A stretch of DNA of 7,532 nt from assembly GCA_047629975.1 (NCBI GenBank), contig JBLHUT010000181.1, positions 1 to 7,532 of the forward strand. The letters are read 5' to 3'. Source of the stretch: JBLHUT01 sp047629975. Lineage in GTDB: Bacteria; Pseudomonadota; Alphaproteobacteria; Rhodobacterales; Rhodobacteraceae. This document shows, one piece after another, positions 1 through 5,889 of this stretch; the first letter of the stretch is position 1; each line of letters begins with the position of its first letter. The translations under genes and the position numbers were made by a program. The notes beneath the pieces are model-generated. The model worked only from the letters and a program-made list of their open reading frames with translations, was not told the origin of the DNA and made no database searches.

Positions 1-1
1 C

Positions 2-106
2 GCCGCAAGGCACCCAGACAGCCAGACGGCCGAAATCCAGATCCGCGTCGCACTCATGAACCGCTTTTCAGCCCTCGGCACGCCCGAGATCGTCCGCGTG
101 GCCTGA
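2..106 (+). CDS. C-terminal end of an unidentified protein (partial)
   Basis: An open frame enters from the left edge and ends at TGA 104-106, giving the last 34 residues of a protein. The tail reads in a protein-like way: a hydrophilic stretch (HPDSQTAEIQIRV), then ALMNRFSALGTPEIVRVA. The other two plus frames are arginine-rich or stop early, so frame 2 is the credible one. I do not recognise the family from so short a tail and assign no function. It is followed directly by a short AAAGGGG repeat and then by insertion-sequence debris. The gene therefore appears complete at its 3' end, with the transposon remnants lying downstream of it. Confidence 0.55.
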   Translation, partial: AARHPDSQTAEIQIRVALMNRFSALGTPEIVRVA

Positions 107-110
107 TGCC

Positions 111-131
111 AAAGGGGAAAGGGGAAAGGGG
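111..131. repeat. AAAGGGG x3 heptamer tandem repeat
   Basis: Three perfect consecutive copies of the heptamer AAAGGGG lie at 111-117, 118-124 and 125-131, a few bases after the stop codon of the leftmost gene. The array is non-coding as far as I can see. Such short arrays can change length by replication slippage. No function is implied by the sequence. Confidence 0.85.
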
Positions 132-163
132 CAATCATGCCTCAGGCGTGACTTACGCAACAA

Positions 164-179
164 CGCCCCTTTTAGGGAC
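164..179 (-). repeat. GTCCCTAAAAGGGGCG hairpin motif, copy 1
   Basis: On the minus strand this reads GTCCC-TAAAA-GGGGC-G, a 5-bp stem (one G-T pair) with a short loop. It lies exactly where homology to the IS256 transposase ends. A near copy, GTCCCTGAAGGGGCG, occurs on the opposite strand at 1606-1620, beyond the other side of the insertion-sequence debris. It may be a terminal inverted repeat, a small terminator or chance similarity. Confidence 0.4.
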
Positions 180-660
180 CGTCCACAACGGCAATCAGAT
201 GTCTTCGACGCCACGCGATTGCGCAGGCGGTTCCTCACTAAAATCCAGACTCTGACCGCCTCGTTGTTGGCGTTCCACAGCCCCGAGACAGAGGGCCCGT
301 ACCCTCGGCGCTCTAGCCCTCAGGAGTGCCCCCCAAGGCCACGCAAACCGCCTTGTTTTTGATCTGACGGCTTTCGGTATCGCACATTTTGACGCGTAAG
401 GCATCAAGGAAAACGATGGGATACACCGGCTCCAAAGCGCGGTTTTGCCAATCTGACACCTCTTCCAGAACGGCATCGGTCACACGGCTGATAAGGTCGG
501 CAGACACCCTCAGGCCATGACCCTCTCCGAGGTGACCACCAATGTCGCGGGTCGATAGCCTTGCCGCATAAAGGCCGATGGTGCGTCGGAAAAACAGCCC
601 CCCAGACTGTTTTCTGATCCTCCTCACTGTCCTCCATGCCCCCAATCCCGGTCTGGCCCT
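179..660 (-). pseudogene. Degenerate IS256-family (mutator-type) transposase
   Basis: The minus strand encodes recognisable IS256-family transposase segments. The longest open piece (645 down to about 313) contains GLYAARLSTRDIGGHLGEG, then VSADLISRVTDAVLEEVSDW, then LEPVYPIVFLDALRVKM and NKAVCVALG. These are the conserved central blocks of that family, including the D of FLDALRVK that belongs to its DDE active site. A stop after VALGGTPEG ends this frame. Homology continues in a second frame at about 304-211 (SGLWNANNEAVRVW, then RNRLRNR), a third at about 213-195 (RGVEDI) and a fourth at about 200-179 (LIAVVDG). At least three frameshifts and several stops have therefore accumulated. Homology stops at about 179, so the C-terminal third with the catalytic E is missing. 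The N-terminal HTH region beyond about 660 is also not recognisable. The element cannot make active transposase. Confidence 0.88.
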
Positions 661-699
661 TCCTGATCAACTCCGGTAAAATGCCACGGCGGCGATGCC

Positions 700-1165
700 G
701 CGCCCGACGAGATGCTGTTCAGGCGCGGTGCTGTTCGGGCGAAACGGCGTTCGGTCGGGCAGCAACACCGCCTTTGGGCAACCGCGTGGTCAGCGGAACA
801 GATCGCACGCAGCCTGTTATCGGGTTACCTGCAAAGTCGCTCGAGGCGTATCAACCGCAAAGCCACACACCAGGCCCAATTCGTTCAGGATCGAGGTCCA
901 CCGCACCGTGAGCTTGTCGTCAACTTGCGCACCGACAGTGCCCTGCAGGGCACACAACCAAAGCTGGCCGCGCAGCAATCGTCAAATCAACCCAAGATCT
1001 GCCGAAACATCCGAACAAATCGCCAAGCGGGGACCAGAGGGCAAAAATAACCCTGCACGACAACATGAAGTCGCAGGCCAAAGTTGACGTCTGATTCTGT
1101 GAGCATCTTTTTCTGTGATCCTGAATCCCCCTGACCGCGCAAAAGATCACGCGTCAGGAATGCAG
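700..1165 (+). pseudogene. Degenerate IS30-family transposase with internal deletion
   Basis: Plus-strand remnants match the order of IS30-family transposase blocks. The 'WSAEQIA' block (from 787) corresponds to the family's WSPEQIAGRL. The piece RKATHQAQFVQDRGPPHREL (about 859-915) corresponds to SHETIYQALYVQGRGELRREL, and LRTDSALQG to the LRTGRALR that follows it. In another frame, GDQ...LH (about 1029-1058) resembles the WDQGxEMAxH block, and FFCDPESP (1108-1131) clearly matches the YFCDPHSPWQRG block. Only about 115 bp separate HREL from GDQ, whereas intact relatives have well over a hundred residues there. The DDE core is thus largely deleted. The N-terminal HTH and the C-terminus after FCDPESP are not recognisable, and stops interrupt the frame (for example TGA 1092-1094). 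The 5' limit against the neighbouring IS256 remnant is approximate. Confidence 0.75.
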
Positions 1166-1705
1166 GTGCCGGATCACAGCCGGATACCCGCAGTCGTCGC
1201 GGGTGTACACATCGCTGATGGTGCCTGCCTGCTTGTTACCCGAAAGGCCGGGATGCGATGGTTTTTCATGTGCGCCAGCGTCAGCGGATCAAACCGCTGT
1301 TTACGGCTGGCTGACCGATTGCAAAGCGGGCCTAGCCCCCGCATGCTGGCCTCGACCACACAACATGGACGGGCTGCCTAATATGAACACCGCCGTTCTT
1401 CGATACACCGCGAGCACACGTGTTTTGGCGCACCGAAACCTGCGTGGCTTTTTCAGAATGCCCCGCTTCTGGCCGAAGGTGCGCGTTTTGCGCCAAAGTC
1501 GATTGCTCACTTGGGCACGGTATAAATCCTTTTTTGGCACTGTCTGTTTGCTGAATCTATCGGTTACTCATTGTTTCACTGGTCATCTGCTTTGTTGCAA
1601 CGAACGTCCCTGAAGGGGCGGCATCGAACCGCAACAAGCCCATATCCTGTGCGGCAACATTCAGGCTGGACCCCTGATGACCGATTGCGCATAACACTGC
1701 TACGT
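1166..1705. other. Gene-free stretch, probable transposon debris
   Basis: I find no convincing gene in either strand here. The short open frames lack ribosome-binding sites and family-like sequence, and they overlap one another. A weak inverted repeat (GCGCACC 1428-1434 with GGTGCGC 1479-1485) and a hairpin at 1606-1619 are the only structures I see. Because the segment directly follows the IS30 remnant and has equally uninformative frames, it may be further decayed mobile-element sequence. It also holds the promoter region of the DM13 gene starting at 1721, but no clear -35/-10 pair stands out. Confidence 0.5.
1606..1620 (+). repeat. GTCCCTGAAGGGGCG hairpin motif, copy 2
   Basis: On the plus strand this reads GTCCC-TGAA-GGGGC-G, matching the motif on the minus strand at 164-179 apart from the loop (TGAA against TAAAA). 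The two copies face each other across about 1.4 kb of decayed insertion sequence. No poly-T follows, so it is a poor candidate for an intrinsic terminator. Confidence 0.4.
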
Positions 1706-1720
1706 TAAGGGAGTTGGCTC

Positions 1721-2194
1721 ATGCGCCGTTTTGTTGTTTTAGGGGGCACACATGCCCTGACGTTTGTTATTGGTTTGGGGCTAGGGGTTTACCTGCTGCC
1801 AATCCTGACCGCGCCTCCCTCGCCCGATCAGGCAATGCTGCAAAACGAGGCACGCGATGCGATGTTTGTAGCCGAGTTGACCCGCGACCTCAGAGGCAGC
1901 GATTTTCTGCATTGGGGCGAGGGCAAGATTAGCATCTCGGCGACGCGCATTGTTCACGAAGGCAAACTGGCCCCCGGTCCCGATTACAAACTGTATCTCG
2001 TCAAGGAATTTGCCGAACACGAAGACGAGTTTTTGCCCCTGAAGGCCAATGCGCAACTGATCGGCGACATCAAGACCTTTAGCGGTGCTGTGCTGTCCGT
2101 TCCCGAGGGGGTCAATGTGAGCGAATACACAACTGTTTTGATCTGGTGCGAGGCGTTCAGCGAATTTATTACAGCGGCACAATACCGCGAATAG
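1721..2194 (+). CDS. Membrane-anchored DM13-domain protein
   Basis: A 157-residue protein. The ATG is preceded by a good ribosome-binding site, AAGGGAG at 1707-1713, seven bases upstream. Residues about 5-28 are a hydrophobic signal anchor or uncleaved signal peptide (VVLGGTHALTFVIGLGLGVYLLP), so the rest should lie in the periplasm. Residues about 58-157 look like a DM13 domain: GSDFLHWGEGKISIS, then LAPGPDYKLYLV, a GDIKTFSGAVLSVPEGV segment, and the terminal block TTVLIWCEAFSEFITAAQY with the single cysteine, C143. DM13 domains have been proposed to take part in redox or electron-transfer chemistry through that conserved Cys; this is family knowledge, and nothing here proves it. The length is normal for the bacterial single-domain type. 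The gene stands alone: upstream is insertion-sequence debris and downstream genes converge on it. The domain call is good; the physiological role is unknown. Confidence 0.85.
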   Translation: MRRFVVLGGTHALTFVIGLGLGVYLLPILTAPPSPDQAMLQNEARDAMFVAELTRDLRGSDFLHWGEGKISISATRIVHEGKLAPGPDYKLYLVKEFAEHEDEFLPLKANAQLIGDIKTFSGAVLSVPEGVNVSEYTTVLIWCEAFSEFITAAQYRE

Positions 2195-2208
2195 ACCGCA
2201 AAACGATC

Positions 2209-2237
2209 ACCGGATACGGATCACAAACCGGTTTTTT
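2209..2237 (+). terminator. Possible intrinsic terminator after the DM13 gene
   Basis: ACCGG (2209-2213) can pair with CCGGT (2228-2232) around a 14-base loop, and a run of T follows (2232-2237). It lies about 15 bases after the DM13 stop codon. The stem is short and the loop large, so efficiency is doubtful. The T-run direction fits transcripts from the + strand only. Confidence 0.35.
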
Positions 2238-2286
2238 CAAGCCGCACCTCTCGACGCAGCCAAGCCCGACCTGCAAATTCCGGCGC

Positions 2287-2310
2287 CACACCCGCCTGAT
2301 TTGGGGTGCG
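2287..2310 (-). terminator. Weak hairpin downstream of the histidine kinase
   Basis: On the minus strand CGCACCC (2310-2304) can pair with GGGTGTG (2293-2287), seven pairs including one G-T, around a 10-base loop. It begins about 26 bases after the kinase stop codon. No T-run follows on the minus strand, so it may be a Rho-type 3' end structure or no terminator at all. Confidence 0.25.
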
Positions 2311-2335
2311 TGTGCTGTTGCCGTGCCAGACCAGT

Positions 2336-4927
2336 TTACCCGATACCGGCACCAGACGGATTTGCGTGCAGGGCTTTCGAAAGCTTGTCGGGCGTGACTG
2401 GTTTCTCAATAAAATCAGTGTGATGCGGAACTGCCATTTTGCCTGACGCCTTGCCTGACATGAGGATCGTTTTGGTGGCACACGACGCGCGCCTTGCCGC
2501 ATGGATCAAAGCGCGCCCGTCGATTTCGCCTCCCAGATCAAGGTCACTCAGCACCAGATCAAAATATCCGGCGCGCAACGATGACAGCGCGTCCGGTCCT
2601 GTGGCGCAGGTTGTGACGTCAAACCCGAGATCGTCGAGAAGTTTTTTCACTGCCACACGGGTTGCCGGGTCGTCTTCGACCAGCAGGGCCGTTTTAAAGC
2701 CTGCGGCGCGGGCCTTGTCTTTCACACGTTGGGCCTTCTCTTTCACACCCACGCCCCTCTCTTTCACACCGCTGGCAAGCGGCAGCAGAACCTCGATCCG
2801 CGTGCCCTTGCCCGCAGCACTTTCGATGTTCAGGTTGCCCCCGGTTTGCCGAATGAAACCATAAACAATGGACAGGCCCAGCCCCGTTCCGCCCTGATCT
2901 TGACGGGTCGTGAAAAACGGCTCGATGGCGTGCGCCAGCACAGCATCCGACATCCCTTGGCCGTTATCCTCGATCACAATGCGCGCCTGCCCCGGATCGG
3001 CGTGCCCCAAGGCGACCCTGATCGTACCCGCGTCGTCGATTGCGTTGTTCGCATTCAACAAAAGGTTGAACAGAGCAGATTCGAGTTGACCCGGATCAAC
3101 AAGAACTTGCAACGACCGCTGCGGCAGCGAAACATCCAGTTTCACATTCGGCTTCAGGCTGATTTCAACAAGGTCGGTCATGCCCTCGATCAACGCATTC
3201 AGGTCGACCAACTCGGGCACCAGACTTTGTTTGCGGGCGAACGCCAACAACCGCTCGGTCAGGGACGCGCCAAAATCAACAGCGTTGCCAATCGCCTCAA
3301 GGCTTGCAACCGCCTCCTTGCTGTTTTGCGCCTCCAGAAGATGGGCATGGGTGCGGATCGACGACAGGATATTTGCAAAGTCATGCGCCGTATCCCCCGC
3401 CACCTTACCAAGCGTTTCGATCCGGTCGATCTGCTGCAACCGGTCCGACATCTTCCGGCGTTCCGTCACATCCGCCAAAAGCCAGACACGGCCGTCATCG
3501 GGCAATTTACTAGCGCGCATCTCGACAATCTGCCCGTCTGACGACACCACTTCGCAAAACCCGCGGTGATCCGGTTTCAGGTCGCTCCGGCGCGCTGATG
3601 CGGCGAAACGGCTTTGGTGAAGCCATGCCACAAAACAACCCAATTCGGGCGGCCCGTCGGCCAAGTGCAGGATTTTGGCAAACGCCGGGTTGCGCGCGGT
3701 GACCCGCCCCGCCGGATCGGTGATCGCGATGCCGTCCGAGATATTGGTGAAGACCTTTTCAAACAGCGCGTTTCGTTGATCAAGCTGCCGGTTGGAGCGG
3801 TCCAGTCGCAGGGCATTCGCGCGAAAGCTGCGAAAGGAGCGGAACAAATCCCCGATCTCGTCCTTGCCGCCAAGCCTGCGAGGCAGCACGCTCGCCCTGT
3901 CGCCGTTGGCAAGCCGGACCATTGCGGCAGACACTCTGGTGATGTTGAATGTCACATAGCGCGAAACATAAAGTGCGGCCGTCATGGCAAGAGCAAGGCT
4001 GATGGCACCAATTGCCATCACCGAAAAGCGCGTCACGCGCAGGGTGCTTGAAGAGGCCCGACGCTCTTGTGCCAGAAACGTCTCGGCCTGATGGGCATAA
4101 TCGCTTGCCAGATCCGTGATGCTGCTGGCGTCGTGGCGGATCCGGAAAAGCGCATTCTGAGCATCGAGATTGCTGGAAAGGGCCTGACGGCGCAGCTCGA
4201 AAACTCCCTCGCGCCCCCACACCGCGCGCTCAAGACGCAAAAGAAAAGACCTTTGATCGGGTGTCAATGGCACGTTCTTCAAGGCGCTGCGCTGGCGCAG
4301 ATAGTGACGCTGCTCCTCTCCGACGCCAATCAGATTGCCGGCATAGGCGGCATTCAGGGCATCCGCGTTCATGCTTTGAAGCGACCACCAGACAAGGCGT
4401 GTCGCATCATCGGATCGTGCCGAGGATGTTTGCGCCGTAACGGCCGTGCGCAGCGTGCCAAGCGTGGCCGTTTGCGCACGGATGTCGGCCTGTATCCCGT
4501 CAAGCAGGCCCGAGGCTGTCACCAGATCGGTCACGCCCGCTGCCATTTGCTCGAGCAGGTCGAAGACCTGTTGTTGATCTGTGGCCGTATCGCCAAATTG
4601 CGCGCGGGGCCAATCAGCCCGGACCTGCTCCAGAACTGTGAGCAGCTTTGCGCCCTCCTGTTCGATCATGGCGCTTGAGCGTTGATTAAGAAGGTATGGC
4701 GCAGTCGTTGCCAGATCAGCGGATCGTTTGGAAATTTCCAGCGCCTGGGCCACCTGACTGAGTGTTTCGCGGTGAAGATCCTGCAAACGGGCGTCGACCC
4801 GCTGCAACGCGAACCACGTCATCGCGCTTGCCGACAGCACGGCAAACGACAAAAGCGTCAATGCCGCCCAGAGCCTGCCGCGCACCGTGCGCAAGCTGAG
4901 CAGGCTCACAAGACCGCGCACATTCAC
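2336..4927 (-). CDS. Hybrid sensor histidine kinase (HAMP-PAS-HisKA-HATPase-REC)
   Basis: An 863-residue inner-membrane hybrid kinase. TM1 spans about 19-41 and TM2 about 302-322. They enclose a roughly 260-residue periplasmic domain rich in predicted helix, like the TorS sensor type. A HAMP segment follows (about 323-375), then PAS (about 385-492, with NISDGIAITDPAGRVTARNP and ending DVTERRKM). The dimerisation domain carries the phospho-acceptor H515 in GDTAHDFANIL. The usual family motif is AHDFNN, so one Asn is Ala here. The ATPase domain has the N box NLLLNANNAIDDAG, G1 EDNGQGM (654-659), the F box PFFTTRQ and G2 GGTGLGLSI (679-687). The receiver domain (about 745-855) has E751/D752/D753, phospho-Asp D795 and K842. 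No HPt domain follows. Translation starts at GTG within a GTGA overlap with the regulator stop (4924-4927), implying coupled expression. Residues 721-741 of the linker are a three-unit heptad repeat. The ligand is unknown; the context suggests the substrate of the divergent transporter. Confidence 0.92.
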   Translation of the reverse strand: MNVRGLVSLLSLRTVRGRLWAALTLLSFAVLSASAMTWFALQRVDARLQDLHRETLSQVAQALEISKRSADLATTAPYLLNQRSSAMIEQEGAKLLTVLEQVRADWPRAQFGDTATDQQQVFDLLEQMAAGVTDLVTASGLLDGIQADIRAQTATLGTLRTAVTAQTSSARSDDATRLVWWSLQSMNADALNAAYAGNLIGVGEEQRHYLRQRSALKNVPLTPDQRSFLLRLERAVWGREGVFELRRQALSSNLDAQNALFRIRHDASSITDLASDYAHQAETFLAQERRASSSTLRVTRFSVMAIGAISLALAMTAALYVSRYVTFNITRVSAAMVRLANGDRASVLPRRLGGKDEIGDLFRSFRSFRANALRLDRSNRQLDQRNALFEKVFTNISDGIAITDPAGRVTARNPAFAKILHLADGPPELGCFVAWLHQSRFAASARRSDLKPDHRGFCEVVSSDGQIVEMRASKLPDDGRVWLLADVTERRKMSDRLQQIDRIETLGKVAGDTAHDFANILSSIRTHAHLLEAQNSKEAVASLEAIGNAVDFGASLTERLLAFARKQSLVPELVDLNALIEGMTDLVEISLKPNVKLDVSLPQRSLQVLVDPGQLESALFNLLLNANNAIDDAGTIRVALGHADPGQARIVIEDNGQGMSDAVLAHAIEPFFTTRQDQGGTGLGLSIVYGFIRQTGGNLNIESAAGKGTRIEVLLPLASGVKERGVGVKEKAQRVKDKARAAGFKTALLVEDDPATRVAVKKLLDDLGFDVTTCATGPDALSSLRAGYFDLVLSDLDLGGEIDGRALIHAARRASCATKTILMSGKASGKMAVPHHTDFIEKPVTPDKLSKALHANPSGAGIG
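2705..2767 (-). repeat. 21-bp x3 in-frame tandem repeat in the kinase linker
   Basis: Within the kinase gene three imperfect 21-bp units follow one another, each beginning GTGTGAAAGA on the coding strand; the plus-strand TTTCACAC markers lie at 2720, 2741 and 2762. They encode VKERGVG, VKEKAQR and VKDKARA (residues 721-741), a charged seven-residue repeat between the ATPase and receiver domains. Units two and three are the most alike. Because 21 bp is a whole number of codons, gain or loss of a unit would lengthen or shorten the linker without a frameshift. Confidence 0.85.
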
Positions 4928-5652
4928 GGGTCGGCCCCGGAGGTCCCTGTGACAAAAATATAGCCTTGCCCACGTCTGGTCTGCAAATGCTCCGGCTTCG
5001 AGGGGTTTTCTTCGATCTTGCGGCGCAGGCGCAGGATCAGAACATCAATCGTTCGATCCATATAACGCGTCAGATCACTGCCGATCTCGGCCAGAAGTTC
5101 GACCCGCGGGATCACCTCGTTCGGGCGGCCAAGGAAAAAATCGAGCAGCCGGTATTCTGCATTCGTCAGCGAAATCTCGTCACCGTCCCGCGCACTGACG
5201 ATTTTGTTGACCCGGTCGACGAAAAGCCGGCCCAGAACAACCTTCGAGGTGTTCTCGGTCCCCGCCGGAAAGGCATGCTCGCCCTTCCCGTAGCGACGCA
5301 GCACCGCGCGGATCCGCGCAATCAATTCGCGCGGGTTGAACGGTTTGAGCATGTAATCATCTGCCCCCCCGTCAAGACCGTCGATCCTGTCACTTTCGTC
5401 ACCCTGCCCCGTCAGCATCACAATGGGCAGATCGCCGGTGCGACGTATCTTCATCGCCAACTCAAGCCCGCTTTCGCCCCTGAGATGCAAATCGATCAAG
5501 ACCAGATCAAGATCGACCGATTTGCGGATCACGGCAAAGTCGGCGCTGCTTTCCATCGGAACCGGTTCGAAACGGTTCTCGGACAGCAACGCCACCAGCG
5601 CGTCACGCATCCCCGCCTCATCGTCCACAATGCCAATTTTTGGGCGTATCAT
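4924..5652 (-). CDS. OmpR/PhoB-family response regulator
   Basis: A 242-residue DNA-binding response regulator. The receiver domain (about 4-120) has the acidic pair D10/D11 in IVDDE, phospho-acceptor D54 in VLIDLHLRGESG, T81 in MLTGQ and K103 in MLKPF, so all catalytic positions are present. A winged-helix output domain follows (about 135-236), with the typical blocks SLTNAEYRLLDFFLGRPNEV, a recognition-helix region RTIDVLILRLRRKIE, and RRGQGYIF at the C-terminal hairpin. The length is standard for the family. The ATG at 5652 is the natural start because the receiver begins at once, although the sequence before it has only a poor ribosome-binding site. The gene is first in an operon with the hybrid kinase, overlapping it by 4 bp, and is the expected phosphorylation target. 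It diverges from the binding-protein gene at 5890, which makes that promoter the most likely direct target. Specific pathway unknown. Confidence 0.93.
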   Translation of the reverse strand: MIRPKIGIVDDEAGMRDALVALLSENRFEPVPMESSADFAVIRKSVDLDLVLIDLHLRGESGLELAMKIRRTGDLPIVMLTGQGDESDRIDGLDGGADDYMLKPFNPRELIARIRAVLRRYGKGEHAFPAGTENTSKVVLGRLFVDRVNKIVSARDGDEISLTNAEYRLLDFFLGRPNEVIPRVELLAEIGSDLTRYMDRTIDVLILRLRRKIEENPSKPEHLQTRRGQGYIFVTGTSGADP

Positions 5653-5889
5653 TGCTCAGGGTCCCGTTGATCCGACAACACGCTACTGCGGATCCAATTG
5701 TCCGTCTTAGCCTATTTTGTTAAAAGTATTACATTTCCACGCCGGATTGTAACTTTGTTAATCGGAAACCGCCCTTCCCATAGCATTCTGACTGCAGGTT
5801 TTATGCTTCTTTCGACCCGGGAAGCCTAAGCTGCCTGTGCTGACCGCGCCCTGGCCCGAGTCGGCGTTACATATTTCTGGGAGGAAAAC
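5653..5889. promoter_or_regulatory. Divergent promoter/operator region between regulator and transporter
   Basis: This 237-bp region must carry the promoters for both the two-component operon (minus) and the transporter (plus). Its AT-richest part, 5713-5763, contains TTTGTTAA twice in direct orientation (5716-5723 and 5754-5761), with TTGTAAC (5747-5753) eight bases before the second copy and TTACA (5729-5733) in inverted sense. These are good candidates for regulator half-sites. TTGTTA at 5755-5760 could be a -35 for the plus strand, but no good -10 lies at normal spacing, as is common for activator-dependent promoters. On the minus strand TTACAA (5752-5747) with a poor -10 near 5728-5723 is possible. 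An inverted repeat GATCCG/CGGATC (5669-5674 with 5689-5694) lies just upstream of the regulator start. I see no recognisable Fur, Irr or RirA iron box. The plus gene has a strong ribosome-binding site, GGGAGGA, at 5879-5885. Confidence 0.5.

Noticed and set aside
636..1087. Three overlapping plus-strand frames read as intact small proteins
   Set aside because: Only one carries IS30-type blocks, and those continue out of frame with stops; they are fragments of one decayed transposase, not separate genes.
1427..1485. Inverted repeat GCGCACC/GGTGCGC as an RNA gene or terminator
   Set aside because: It has a seven-base arm, a 44-base loop and no T-run; this is easily expected by chance at this base composition.
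2729..3541. A 270-codon plus-strand open frame, with others of 145 and 203 codons antisense to the kinase gene
   Set aside because: They mirror a gene with complete domain structure, contain no family-like motifs, and arise from the high-GC codon pattern of the minus-strand kinase.
4966..5670. A 234-codon plus-strand open frame opposite the response regulator
   Set aside because: It is entirely antisense to an intact OmpR-type regulator with all catalytic residues, and its own sequence resembles no family.
5653..5889. An iron-responsive box (Fur, Irr or RirA type) upstream of the binding-protein gene
   Set aside because: I looked because of the 'iron' annotation usual for this family, but no convincing palindrome of those types is present.
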